A DNA stretch of 64,000 bases, taken from Anthopleura xanthogrammica (Eukaryota > Cnidaria > Anthozoa > Actiniaria > Actiniidae). The notes below the pieces were generated by a model. The model saw only the letters and a list, made by a program, of their open reading frames with translations, was not told where the DNA came from and did no database searches. The DNA is taken from contig OZ025213.1 of NCBI GenBank assembly GCA_964019055.1, positions 682,001-746,000 on the forward strand. The letters are read 5' to 3'. The position numbers were made by a program, and so were the translations under genes. Shown piece after piece: positions 12,101-22,672 of this stretch; the stretch's first letter is position 1, and every line of letters begins with the position of its first letter.

Positions 12101-15100
12101 TAAGAGAGAATAAGGATTTGTTTATTAAAATAGAATCGCTCAAAGCTTTCATGGTTTTTGCACCAATGTTGTTATCTGCAAGGTTGAGCTCCCTTAAATA
12201 ATGGTTGTGGAGTAGCATGTCAGCTATGAACATACCTCCTCTATCACCAAGAAGAGTGTTGGTTAAGCCTAGCTTAGTAATATTTCTATTCCATAACATT
12301 TCTAACGCAATGGCCTTAGCTCCTGAACGACCTAGACCATAATGTCTCATACTCACTTCTGATTGGTTGATTTGTTGAATGAACTTGCTACAGGGAACAG
12401 CTTCAACACTGTGACACATTTTCATATAACGAGCAGAATTTTCTGTTTTTTGAAGTTTTGCTTCTTTTTTCATTCTAACTGTTGCTTTGTCTTCGAAATC
12501 GCATTCTTGTTCTTCCAAATCAGTATCAAAGTCATCAGAATTGTAATTTTCAGTGAGTTTGGAGGAAATAAGTTTGTTTTCCTTTGAGGCCTTCACATAC
12601 ATGTGTTCGTTATCCTTTACTTCTGAATCACTGCTTTTTGTTTTCTCTTGCTCATGTTCTGCCATGTTTTTCTTTCTTTGTCCGGCTAACGTCTTTTTTT
12701 TTTACTATATACGTGCGAAAAACTCGCATCACTCCTTTTGTTTCCTTTTAACGATTTTATTTGTTGTTTGTGAAGTTGTTCTTTGCTTTGAAGGTGTTCA
12801 TACCCAAAAGATATCTTTTTCTTGCTCACTAACACTTGAACGAAGAGATAACTCGTATCCTCTCGCTCAAAGTCAAGGCTCACAGTCTGAAACGTTAAAG
12901 ATAACAGTCATATCCGCTGCAAAGTTTGTTGCTTGCTTGGGACACGTTTACGGTTGAACGTGTTGTAAACCTGTTTTAATTGCCATGGACTGTTTTATGA
13001 ACTAATATCAAACGTGTTATTGGCCGTCTTTGTGTGCTTAAGAGCTTTTAAACCTTCCTATTATTACAAACTTTTTAATTATAACTTATGTACCAAAATA
13101 TAATCCTTCAAAAAAAAAAAAAAAAAAGCACAAATCTGTTTCTCTGCTTCCCATGGTCCAAGAGATCCGAGAAAAACTCTCAATGTCACATATTTATATC
13201 TTATGAGGCATTAGGGTCTGTGGAATTCCTGAAATGCAGTTTACGACCAAGTTTACTAAGCAATAAAGTACTACAATAAGCTATTGTTTTATTGTCTTAT
13301 GGAATTGGATTTTAATACAAAGATTTCAGTCTTATTGAATTGTAATGAAAGGTTCTAATCCCTATTGAATTAGGGCAAAGAATCATGACTTATTATAAAC
13401 GTTACTTTAAGTGGCTAGCTGTGAATTTTTTTGAATGCTTTAGGAAAGATGTAAGGAGGTTTTGATCATAACTTGTGCCGTTTGAAGCGTTGCATGTCCG
13501 TTGCATGTGTGCACGAAGAATACAATGCAATACTTACTTCTCGATGTGTACACATGTATACAGCTATTACAAAAATAAATGATGAAATGATGGATGGATA
13601 ACTAAATGGATGGATGGATAGCCAAATGAATGGATGTATGTCATTTACCCGGGGTAACCAAATGAATAGATGGATGGGTAACCAAGTGAATGGATAGATA
13701 AAATAATGGATGTATGGATAACCAAATGAATGGATAGGTGTATGCTTGTGATGGGATGGGATGGGATGGGATGGGATGGGATGGGATGGGATGGGATGGG
13801 ATGGGATGGGATGGGATGGGATGGGATGGGATGGGATGGGATGGGATGGGATGGGATGGGATGGGATGGGATGGGATGGGATGGGATGGGATGGGATGGG
13901 ATGGGATGGGATGGGATGGGATGGGATGGATGAATGAATAAATAATAAATGGAATAAATGGATGGGATAGAATGAATGGATGGATAAATCATTGCTGATT
14001 TCTTATTTTAACAGATATCGATGAATGTGCAATCAATAATGGCGACTGTGACCAGACATGTGTCAATACTAACGGCAGGTGAATATCTGTGCACGACATA
14101 CGAAACACGCAAAACAATTGATAATGGAATGTAATAATCGCTACTAAAGCTCAAAGTTCGTCATATATTTCATACTCATTTGCTTTATTTATAGCCACCA
14201 TTGTCGATGCAAAAATGGATATGAACTGCTAAAGGACCAGAAGACATGCAGAGGTCAGTCGACTTACATTAGATTATCACATAGTTAGAGACTTTTTCTA
14301 GCATTGGTCGTCAGTAATTTTACTTAACTGAGCAATAGTTTGCTGAATGTCAATTAAATGATATATATTTCTTGTGTTATAAGAATCTGTTAATTTTGTT
14401 TTGTATGTGATTAGATTTGGACGAGTGTAGCCTGAACACAGCCTGCTGTAACCAGGGTTGTATGAACACCGAGGGAGGGTATAACTGCACCTGTTCAAAA
14501 GGATATGCTCTCACCACTAGATGCACCTGTACTGGTAGGTATTTCACCTTTAGTATTATTACTTTCTCATGCATTGCTCATCCAAAACAGAGCCTCTATA
14601 CATTGAAGATCTTTTTTCGTGGCCCTTCTTCTGTTATACATTTTTATATGGGAACAACAAACCCCTTCTAGCACTTCATACTGCAATTCAGTTTTGGAGG
14701 ACAATACAATGTATTTCAGTTCTCAAGAGAATAAATTTCTATTGTTTTGTCCTCCAAGATGGCGGACTGCCTTGGGGGGTTCTACTAGTGTTATGATGGA
14801 CAATATTCATACTTTATCGTAACAGATATTGATGAGTGTGCGGTACGAAATGGTGGATGTCAACAGATTTGCACGAACAAGCCTGGTAACTATGGGTAGG
14901 TATGAGGAATTTCATAAAGACTTTTTTTATAACAGTTCCATGAAAATATTTTCTTGTTCTTATATTCAGCTGTTCATGTTCTCCTGGTTTCTTGGTTCAT
15001 TCACTGGATCCCACACGTTGTGAAGATATCGATGAATGCAAAATGGTAAGACGTGGTCCAATAGACCAAGTTTGAGATAAATTTTCAAAATCAAAATTTT

Positions 15101-15497
15101 CTTATTATTGCAGAAAGTTAGGCCTCTCGTATATGGTACATTATTATATTCCTACCAATAAATGTATTTATTGATCCGCATGTTTGCACCATACATGAAG
15201 TACCATACGACTATAGCCTCACAATCAAATCTGAATTTTAACAAGAAGATTTGATTGCGCTAAGTTTGGCGCGTTTATCGACCCTGGGTAATGTTGATTC
15301 TTGTTTCCAGGGTAACGGTGGTTGTCAACACAACTGCACTAACACCATAGGCACATACCAGTGCACCTGTCATCCAAAGTTTAAACTACAGGCAGATGGC
15401 AAGTCTTGTGGGCGTAAGTATTAGGCATTTGGTCATCAATGTTCTTAGTGGAAGCTTAGTTTTACAATTTTTGTTATGGTGGTGGTGATGATGATGG

Positions 15498-15538
<41 letters not shown>

Positions 15539-17022
15539 TAAAAATAAAATTGTACTTATTATTTCTAACTCTTATTTCTAGATTGTCCGACTTGTGATGA
15601 TTTTGAATCATTACTGGAAACCGTACAAATCCTAAAGAAACAGGTAAATCCATTGCTTGTGTGTTTGAGCATTTCTAAAATGCAAAAGATTTTTTCTCCC
15701 TCTTTGTGCAATTATATTTTGAAAAAATATATCAAATATTCTAACGTTCATTCCTGGCTGATCCAGGTGGCATCGTTGGAGGCCTGGCGCCAGAGTATTC
15801 GTCGTGGTTGTATTGATGACAACTTTGAGTTTCATTCAGAAGACAGTTCGTGGAAAAGCACTAGATGTGATATTTGTTCATGTGAGGTAACCAACTTTCC
15901 TTCCTTCCTTCCTTCCTTCCTTCCTTCCTTCCTTCCTTCCTTCCTTCCTTCCTTCCTCCCTTCATGTTGACTTTTACGGAGGGAGGAAACAGGAGAACCC
16001 TGAGAAAACCCTCATAGCAATGGAGAGAATAGCACATTAAACAATTCTCAACTCACTTGTTGCAACTTTATGCTAATTTCTCAGGCGTTGATAAAATCTT
16101 GTTAAAAGTTACCCTCACAAGCATCTGACATAGTTTTATTTCTTTTTATTATTTGTACAAATTAGAAAGGCAAGGTTATGTGTGAACCCATCATGGGCTG
16201 TAAAGTTGACGGTACAACAATCACAAGTACTGGTAAGGCATTCACTATTAGTACCTATCAATAGTTGAGTATAGACCCCTTGCAGCACGTCGGAATGCAG
16301 CTCAACTTGGAGGGCAAAACAATAGGTTACAATTCTCAGGAGATTGAAATTCTTTTGTTTTGTCCTCCAAAATGAGCTGCTTTGACGTCACGTGAAAGGG
16401 GTCTATACTGGATATCAGTTACTGAATAAGACAGTGCCTCAAACCAGCGGCTTTTGGTAAAACGTATTCACTATTTTGCATGCAGAAGAGCCCCAGGATG
16501 TACCCACACGACCTACAGGATCATTGAGCACTGCACCTACTACTAGAGTGACAACAGATGATGATGATGATGACACAGGCTCTGCGAGTAAGTAAACCGA
16601 GGTAACTACTAATGTGTTTATTGGTTTGCTTTATTGATAATTAGTTATGCTGCAAAAACGAAGTATTTATGGTAGGAATGGTTTATGATGGAATGCATTC
16701 CTTTTCTCATTCTGCTACTTCTTGTCCAGATTCGCCTGTTCTCAAAATCTTTATAATTATTCATTGCTTTTAGTGCTTTTCTGCATAAATTTTGTCATAT
16801 TTCTTCCTGAGTCACTCACACTGCCTTGTCTCTAACCTCAGAGCTTCCTCTTTACTTCCATTCTCATCTTTTTTTCTTCCATTTTTATCGTCTTCTTCTC
16901 ATCTCTTTCCTTTTCATAAAGGCCCAACCCCTACTACTCGGCCTCCAATCTCCAACACAAGAACGAGAACAAAAACCACAGAAGATGACCCTTTATTCAC
17001 CATTAACAAGAGACGACAGTGA
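3191..17022 (+). CDS. secreted multidomain CUB2-EGF16-VWC matrix-like protein
   Basis: 28 coding exons, all phases consistent, 1095 residues: 3191-3222, 3301-3410, 4219-4364, 5137-5338, 5489-5647, 5786-5983, 6278-6403, 6626-6748, 7224-7346, 7452-7580, 7886-8072, 8160-8327, 8681-8964, 9508-9624, 10034-10097, 10382-10440, 10778-10894, 14015-14078, 14195-14253, 14415-14534, 14826-14895, 14970-15045, 15311-15413, 15582-15643, 15767-15886, 16166-16232, 16486-16587, 16922-17022. Residues 1-23 are a signal peptide (core [10 protein letters not shown]), followed by an Arg/Ser-rich linker. CUB1 (50-163) and CUB2 (164-282) each have four cysteines; CUB1 carries acidic residues typical of Ca-binding CUBs. 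Sixteen EGF-like domains (283-945) follow, most with the Ca-binding D-I-D-E-C start. Then come a [20 protein letters not shown] coil, a VWC-like Cys cluster (CDICSC...GKVMC) and a Thr-rich tail with six Asp, ending NKRRQ. Likely role, by inference: extracellular matrix or ligand binding. The order differs from SCUBE (EGF first, CUB last) and from tolloid (no protease seen), so I give no symbol. Confidence 0.9.
4760..4865 (+). repeat. purine-rich intronic tract
   Basis: A run of almost only A and G, about 100 bases, in intron 3 of the CUB-EGF gene. Simple-sequence DNA; no function is suggested. Confidence 0.6.
6088..6262. mobile_element. MITE-like inverted-repeat element, family A
   Basis: Long terminal inverted repeats of about 55 bases bound a short spacer. 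The left arm reads from aatagacc through gggcgtaatgttttccca, and the right arm is its near-exact reverse complement ending taatctatt. There is no internal coding sequence. It lies in intron 6 of the CUB-EGF gene. A diverged relative lies at 56403-56822. Confidence 0.8.
8421..8543. mobile_element. MITE-like inverted-repeat element, family B
   Basis: Terminal inverted repeats of about 24 bases (gcccagttcaaacgtcgatc and its reverse complement) flank roughly 75 bases of non-coding DNA in intron 12 of the CUB-EGF gene. Related ends (cagttcaaacgt type) occur at 48203-48314 and, more weakly, at 32194-32518. Confidence 0.8.
9255..9412 (+). repeat. polypurine GGAA-rich tract
   Basis: About 160 bases, almost purely A and G, with ggaa and gaaag repeats, in intron 13 of the CUB-EGF gene. 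Lysine-rich open frames across it are artefacts of the composition. Confidence 0.75.
10195..10267 (-). tRNA. tRNA-Val (anticodon AAC)
   Basis: The minus strand folds as a full cloverleaf of 73 bases without CCA. The acceptor stem is GTTTCCG with TGGAAAC (six Watson-Crick pairs and one G-U) and the discriminator is A. The D arm carries the A box (TAGTGTAGTGG). The anticodon stem TGTGC/GCACA is perfect around loop CTAACAC, which gives AAC. The T stem CTGGG/CCCAG holds the TTCGAGC loop (B box GGTTCGAGCC). No intron. It lies antisense inside intron 15 of the CUB-EGF gene. Confidence 0.93.
11147..11167 (+). repeat. poly(C) run of 21
   Basis: 21 consecutive C residues on the plus strand, about 10 bases downstream of the stop codon of the LRRC74-like gene (so poly(G) in its sense direction). 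Confidence 0.9.
11178..12665 (-). CDS. leucine-rich repeat protein, LRRC74-like
   Basis: One uninterrupted 495-residue frame. The N-terminal 80 residues are acidic and low-complexity. From about residue 85 the sequence ([17 protein letters not shown], then a HYGLG motif) matches the conserved start of LRRC74A/B. About eight ribonuclease-inhibitor-type leucine-rich repeats follow, with LxxLxLxxNxL cores such as [12 protein letters not shown] and [14 protein letters not shown]. The C-terminal 90 residues ([20 protein letters not shown] onward) resemble the degenerate EF-hand-like end of LRRC74. LRR proteins of this kind act as protein-binding scaffolds; a substrate is not known. The gene lies entirely within intron 17 of the CUB-EGF gene on the opposite strand and has no introns, unlike vertebrate LRRC74, so it may be a retrocopy. 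No trace of a poly(A) tract is seen at its 3' side. Confidence 0.87.
   Translation of the reverse strand: MAEHEQEKTKSSDSEVKDNEHMYVKASKENKLISSKLTENYNSDDFDTDLEEQECDFEDKATVRMKKEAKLQKTENSARYMKMCHSVEAVPCSKFIQQINQSEVSMRHYGLGRSGAKAIALEMLWNRNITKLGLTNTLLGDRGGMFIADMLLHNHYLRELNLADNNIGAKTMKALSDSILINKSLFSLNLSSNGLNDKLTTEFITALKKNTSLKELDMSFNKLSEQAGFNLGSVLVVNKSLEILKLRWNAIRLEGGVSLGKGLRKNKTLKVLDLSSNGLDDESANTIGESLKFNSTLLELDINNNRLTGKGLECIAKGIQKNNCLRILKCGNNPVALSRGQENLTSLITSIKSNKASALKELHLDEVYPNKEFQAALQDLLLSNVALKVFSGHQKMDNKMEMFLSVKKEKPWARLVDYIRQQDLSVSDLFRLFGSTNGVSINKEVFRKGLQTLGVLQDQQIELLIEALQGEGEDLDYYDLIRLIDSYKKYLSNDK
13567..13990 (+). repeat. ATGGG pentanucleotide satellite in ATGG-rich DNA
   Basis: 13751-13925 is about 35 perfect copies of ATGGG. 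It is flanked on both sides by imperfect atgg/atggat repeats. It lies in intron 17 of the CUB-EGF gene, 90 bases before exon 18. The WDGMG and PIPSH frames across it are artefacts. Confidence 0.95.
14690..14780. mobile_element. degenerate MITE-like element, family C
   Basis: Inverted arms ttttggaggacaatacaat and attgttttgtcctccaaga surround a short spacer. The internal sequence (tctcaagaga near the centre) resembles the element at 16267-16411. Intron 20 of the CUB-EGF gene. Confidence 0.6.
15117..15223. mobile_element. MITE-like inverted-repeat element
   Basis: Inverted arms ttaggcctctcgtatatggt (left) and accatacgactatagcctca (right) bracket about 60 bases of AT-rich DNA in intron 22 of the CUB-EGF gene. 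Confidence 0.65.
15476..15538 (+). repeat. GAT/GGT trinucleotide repeat
   Basis: Imperfect then perfect gat repeats, about 60 bases, in intron 23 of the CUB-EGF gene. Confidence 0.9.
15896..15960 (+). repeat. TTCC tetranucleotide repeat
   Basis: About 14 copies of ttcc directly after the donor site of exon 25 of the CUB-EGF gene. Confidence 0.95.
16267..16411. mobile_element. MITE-like inverted-repeat element, family C
   Basis: Ends gagtatagacccc and ggggtctatactgg are perfect inverted repeats. The inner arms (cagctcaacttggagggcaa and its partner) extend the fold to nearly 50 bases. It lies in intron 26 of the CUB-EGF gene. Confidence 0.82.
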
Positions 17023-18768
17023 TACAGTACAACCAAGAATCTAAAAGGGTAGTAGTAATAGTTGCACAATGTTGATATAGTTTAATAAGGGATCTATGAT
17101 AAAACAAAAGGCAAAATGAAAAATATATAAATGCATGAATAATGTGGACGAAAAACAACAATATTGATTCGTCCTTTGATTTAATCTACATCCAAAAATT
17201 ATGCTCGTTTGTAGTTTTAACAACTGGCGAAATGAAGAAGCTGCTCTATAATAATACCTCAGTAAAGATTACTTAGTACTCGAAAGACGAGTTATAAAAT
17301 GAAAAATCTGGTATACTTTCTTTGATAAATTAGACCATTTTTCATTCCAATTCTCCGCACCATGCAACAGCGTGTTCTGAATTCTTTTTCTTTTGTATTA
17401 GATCTTGAGGGTCCAGGAACTGCATTATCTTATATTCATGATATTGGTAATACTTTTAGTTCAATACAGTATTGATTGCTGTTTTTGGTGTCCGTGTTGT
17501 AGTTTGATGATAATTTTTTAACGTGATCAAAGCCTGGTTGGTATTGTAAAGGTTTTTTAATGGGGACTCACTGCATCGTATGGCATCTGGTTGTTGATTT
17601 AAACAATTTTATTTTCTGAGTGTTTTAACAAGATGAACAAATATAACAACAATTAAATGACATGTTCACGTGTTTTAAAACATTTCCTGATTAACGAACT
17701 TTGAAAACAAGTATAATACACTAAAATTGAATCATTAAATTTTCTTGTTTTTTTTCACCGCATTTGCAAAAAAGTATTTTTTCTTTGTTTTTATCATTAC
17801 TTTTATTTGCCGAAGGTATAATCCAAGGTGTTCCTGGTTTCATGAAGCGATTGTCGTAAACACAAAATCATGTGGTATTCACTGAAATCAGTTTCTCTTT
17901 CTTTAGTGGACTCGTAAAATTATTATAATTTTCTGGTTTAAAAAAGAAAATGTCTCAAATTTGCCAAATGCTCCTAAATTACACTGATTTGGCTTCTCGC
18001 CACATTTTTTTACCCAAAATAATTAAGCCAATGCATTATATATTTTGCGAGATTGTAACATGCGAGAATCCGCGCCATTGCCATTTTCAGTTTTCACTAT
18101 ATCGCACTAGAAAATAAAGATAAGAATGTGATTGTAATGTGTTGACCAGTTACAGATTCAGACAGTGATTTTTGGTTCAGACAACAGCACCAACAAAACA
18201 TCCAAGGTGGGAATTCTAAATTATTACTATTAAGCCAGCAAAGTAGCTTACGAATATGCAGACAATGGTTGCCATGCACGCTGTGACTAACGTTTTTAAC
18301 CTTACATTGAGCATCTGAGGTGATTCCAATAGAGACGCAATTCATTATCCAACAAGCCAATATTTGTCTTTGTCCACTGCTTTTAGGCTAAAATACCTCA
18401 AGTATCTCATTATGTGGTTTTGGTGCCTTTGAGTGCATGGCGGTAAAAGTAATGTTGTTTCCTGGTTCCCATATAATGAAATTGTTGGCTAACCAGCATA
18501 CGTTATTTGACTATCAAACTATTAACTCACCTGGGTCGTTCCTGCTTTCTGCATTGCCTTCAAAAAAAAATTTTTTTTAGTTCATAAACAGAAAGAAGTT
18601 ACATTTGACATTCTTTTTTGTGACATTTATTTATTTTTGTTTGCGAAAAAAAAAACATGTGAAGCTGTACATTTGTACAGTTTTTGTTCAATTGACCAGG
18701 CGTTACGAGAAAAAACTTGGGCTAATTACAAGCTTACACACGCTTGATCAGAGTTTTACTTCTAAAGG
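17023..18768. other. intergenic: CUB-EGF 3' side and SOX 5' side
   Basis: AT-rich non-coding DNA holding the 3' untranslated region of the CUB-EGF gene and the upstream region of the SOX gene. I see no further exon, repeat array or RNA gene. Confidence 0.5.
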
Positions 18769-18936
18769 TTGAGAATAAAAGGAGTGGATGGATTAAACCT
18801 TTGTGTGGATAAATCCCTATCGTGGACAAAGAAAAAGTCGTCCTTAAAAGGCAAAACGCTGAGCAAATATAAGGTACTTAGTTGTTTCATTCGCTCAGTC
18901 AACTCTGCCGAGATAGTTGAGAGTAGCATATTCTTG

Positions 18937-19620
18937 ATGGAGCCCGCACAAGATCATATCAAACGACCTCTTAATTCCTTCATGGTATGGGCCAAGGAAA
19001 GACGAAGGTCAATGAATAAATCCAACCCAAGGATGCGTAATGCAGATATCAGCAAAATCCTTGGAGAGGAGTGGCGAAAGATGTCGTCAAGTGATAAACA
19101 GCCGTACGTCCAACAAGCAGTGTACTTGAGACGACAACACAAGATTGAGTATCCGCACTATCGGTACAGACCTCGAAGGAAACATCCTGATCAAAGAGAA
19201 GAAAGGTCACTCTTTGAGAGAGCCAATGCAAGACTCTTTTCATCATCTTTTCCATCCTTGTCCACCAATACTACTATCCTTGGCACCCACGCCCCATACA
19301 GCCACAGTCCTATTTTCCATTCTCAAGGTTCTACACCATCGCTTGATATTACTTCGGGACTGGCTCTTTCACCCAAGTTCGTGTCTCCGTTCTATCCATC
19401 CCATCTTCTGTCTTCCAGCACAACAGCCCTGAAGGACTACACCTTTCAACCGCACTGTCTTAGTGATTCTTCCAAAGGGGTCTTCACAGATGGACCTTCG
19501 AGTCGATTGAGTTCTTTCACCAACCAGTCCATCACAGCTCCTGCTGGGATGTTTGCTCCCGTGTCCTCCAACCTGCCATACCTCATGGTACAAAATAAAG
19601 GCGCTCCATATTCATGCTGA
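18937..19620 (+). CDS. SOX-family HMG-box transcription factor
   Basis: Single-exon protein of 227 residues from the ATG at 18937, which I choose because MEPAQDHIKRP starts just before the HMG box. An in-frame ATG at 18769 would add 56 residues with no recognisable content. Residues 6-84 are a SOX-type HMG box: DHIKRPLNSFMVW, a basic helix, NPRMRNADISKILG, W, KQPYV and the YRYRPRRK end. The SOX signature RPMNAFMVW is changed to RPLNSFMVW. SOX factors bind the DNA minor groove at ACAAT-type sites. NPRMRN resembles A/B-group members, while HIKRP and ISKILG recall group D, so I do not assign a subgroup. The Ser/Thr/Pro-rich C-terminus is a plausible activation region. An AATAAA at 19954-19959 followed by GT-rich sequence is a good poly(A) signal. 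Confidence 0.92.
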   Translation: MEPAQDHIKRPLNSFMVWAKERRRSMNKSNPRMRNADISKILGEEWRKMSSSDKQPYVQQAVYLRRQHKIEYPHYRYRPRRKHPDQREERSLFERANARLFSSSFPSLSTNTTILGTHAPYSHSPIFHSQGSTPSLDITSGLALSPKFVSPFYPSHLLSSSTTALKDYTFQPHCLSDSSKGVFTDGPSSRLSSFTNQSITAPAGMFAPVSSNLPYLMVQNKGAPYSC

Positions 19621-19953
19621 AGGCGCGGGAAGAAAGTTAGCGTTTTTTTCAATAGATTTACCCTTACCATCCACTTTATCAGTCTTAAAAAAATCATACA
19701 TCAAAAACTGTTGAAATTTAAGTTGTTTCTCACAATGGCCAAAGAAAAACCCACGTTTGGTTTTATTTATCAAACACTTGTTAAAAAGGACAGTTTTAAT
19801 TTACAATTCAAAGAGAATGAGATGAAATCCTTATTCCTGGTACCTGTTCTTCATTTTGAAAGGTGTTAGTAATGGTTGACTACCTCGCAATAACTAAACT
19901 TTGAGTATGAACAGAGTAACTACTGTAGGTTATTTGTTGTAAAAATATCAATC

Positions 19954-19959
19954 AATAAA
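19954..19959 (+). terminator. poly(A) signal of SOX gene
   Basis: AATAAA about 335 bases after the SOX stop codon, followed within 35 bases by a GT-rich stretch (atatcgtgtgtgtttattt), as expected for a cleavage site. Confidence 0.7.
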
Positions 19960-22672
19960 AGAATGAAATGTTTGGTTAGATATCGTGTGTGTTTATTTAT
20001 TTAAGTATAAATAAGAAGTCAATTCTATAAATCAAACAGACGATTCACTTTTTGTACTTTTTTCTACAAACTTTTCAGTTTTTTTAGTTTTTGTTTCAAG
20101 TCTAGAGTATACGGCCATCCATTCTTTAAAAAGCCATTTTTTTGTTTTTCAATTATCAGAGTTTATGCCTAATGTTTGTTCATCATCCAAAGAGAATAAA
20201 GAAGTTTGTTTTCTGTATTACAGTTAGCCGTCCTATTATACTAACGTAACGTTGAAAATGAAATTTGAACAGCCAAAAAAGTGTATCAGAAACAGGTATC
20301 ATTTTTGAGGTGATACGAGAAGTCTGCAGCACAAAAAAACAAAACTTACACCAAAAAAATTAATAAGAGTAAAAAAAGGAAATTTATTTAAAAGTTGGTT
20401 GCAAATAGAGATAAATACTGAACTGACCAAATTTTGTCATTCCAAACAGTTGCGAAAGGCAAAATTAGCTTTAACACTGATATATATATGACCATTCAGT
20501 ATAAATGATTATCGAAAAGGTATATAAAAACTTCGATGTTTCTGACAGTATCGTACATTAACATTTTAGTTTTGAAATAATAGTATTTAAAGTGAAGGTA
20601 ATTTTCGCCGTAAATCTAGTGTTTAGACATACATTATAATGATGTTTCTATGTACAGTCCTGTACACGTGTGAACTGTTTTCAACATTTACAAAACTGAA
20701 CTCAATACATTATTGTTTGCTATTCAAAAGAAATTCATAAATTTGTTTACTGTTTCGTCACGTAATGTAAGTTAGAACTCACTTGAAGGACATTTAATAC
20801 TACATTATCGATAAACAACCTTAGTCAAGATGCACTGACTTGTTTCGCTTGAGATGGACAACTTTAATGCAAGTTGATAGTGTTTATTTGGATATCGTGC
20901 GATCTCGTCATGTAGAGACTTTCAAAGTTCAATACAGTCGTACAAAGGGTATTATATTTGTTTGAATGAATACCGCCTGAGATGTAACGAATCTCGGGTC
21001 TTTTAATAAACACATTTGTATAGTTTTATGCGGCTCACATTTTGTAAGCAAAAAACTAAAGAAAGACGTACACCGATGTGGACCATTTTTTTCGGATAGT
21101 TCTCAGCACGAAACCTTCCACGAGTATCAACCCGAATGAAGAAGACAACGCCATTTTTCAGCCGTTTGTAACTTTGGACAACGTTTTCAAAAGATTGCAT
21201 TTTTATGAAGATGATATCACAATTGTGTGAACTAACATGAAGTTACGAAATATCCGTGGATACGAAGTGCATGAGCTAATTCTAACGGTCTAAAAACGGA
21301 CTTTGATAACCAAATATCAGCCTCAATAGCTGGCTGAGTCTTACTCCACCAGAGGATTGAAATGAAAAATTATAGTTCAAAATACACAAAAAAATTAAAA
21401 AGACGACAAAAACAAAAAAAAACAAAAAAAAAACCCGAAACTAAACAATGTAAACATATTCTTTATCGGAAATTCAGCATATCATTCGGTTCAGTTGTTT
21501 TCCAGTTAATCAGGTAAGATATAGTTAGAGACTTTTAGACAATTAGTGCGACCCAATTCAGTGAGGCTATTATTTAACATTTTTAAGAGTTAAGAAAAAA
21601 GAAAGTTTATTGACAAACTGCTTGACACTCATTAGGAACTTTTAATCTTCTGTGAACTTGAACTCCTGGAAGCACTTGAGAACTATAAAAACAGTCGTTA
21701 ATAGGGCAATTGGACTTGCTTTAAAGGCTTTTCGTATTAGAGTCGATCCTTTGGAAATTTGAGTAATTTTCATTGAAAGGTAGACAGGATTGATAATAAT
21801 TGAGAATACATTGAAAGAAATAAGTTACTAAAGTACAAAAGATTTCATATTGGGCAACTCTTTTTGTATTCGAACTTCAATTTGATTATGACCTTTTGAA
21901 GTCAGACCTTTCGCTAAAGGAAAGTTACGTGACCTTTTTTCCTAGTTTCCAAACTTTTTTTATCTTGTATTAATTTCAAACGGGATGTTAGTATTCATTT
22001 TGTCATGCATGGCTCGTCTCTGCTGGTGTTTTTACTTGATTAGTTTGGTGCTAATCAAAAAATGCCTTGATTCTTATTAACACGTGTTATTATCAGACCA
22101 AACGAGATTAACAATCTATTCATTTGGTTTTGCAAGTGTTTGGATAAGTTTTGTTCGGGATCCGTCCGTTAAAAGCACAATGTGTGCAGACACATTGACT
22201 GACTAGGAAATTACAAGATAATGATTGGCTATTGTAACGGATATCACGAAATGGAAGTAATCCACAGATCTTTGTCTGTAACGTGGAAACTTTATAGTAA
22301 TAACAAAAAAGCTATGAAAAATGGCAAAATAAAAATGACTGGTTCGACTCGGCTAAAAGACTTCGTGTACAACTATCAGGGGGTGGGAGGATCATGATAC
22401 AAATGTCAGGGGGTGGGAGGAGCATGATACAACTGTCAGGGAGTGGGAGGATCATGATACAAATGTCAGGGGGTGGGAGGATCAAGTTACTACTGTCAGG
22501 GGGTTGGAGGGTCGTGATATAACTGTCAGGGGGTGGGAAAACGGATTGTAACAAATTTGAATAGTTTGGTCGTTTTCGCAGTACTTCTAAAACCCGTTAA
22601 TTTCCATGCTCTATGCCTTTACTTTATTCATTCAAAATCATTGCTTTAGTTACTCGGTTAACTCGGTTACAA
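19960..22672. other. intergenic DNA
   Basis: About 2.7 kb of AT-rich DNA between the SOX gene and the convergent HYR-sushi gene. Apart from the 30-bp minisatellite listed separately, I see no exon, RNA gene or repeat array. Confidence 0.5.
22371..22539 (+). repeat. 30-bp minisatellite, about six copies
   Basis: The unit tcagggggtgggaggatcat plus about 10 more bases repeats exactly every 30 bases (tcagg at 22376, 22406, 22436, 22466, 22496 and 22526). Because 30 is divisible by three, the minus strand shows a repeating PPPDSCIMIL-like frame, which I take as an artefact. It lies just beyond the 3' end of the HYR-sushi gene. Confidence 0.93.

Noticed and set aside
11602..12201. 199-codon plus frame
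   Set aside because: Antisense shadow of the LRRC74-like gene; no domain.
13645..13992. 115-codon minus frame of PIPSH repeats and two plus frames of WDGMG repeats
   Set aside because: Direct translation of the ATGGG satellite.
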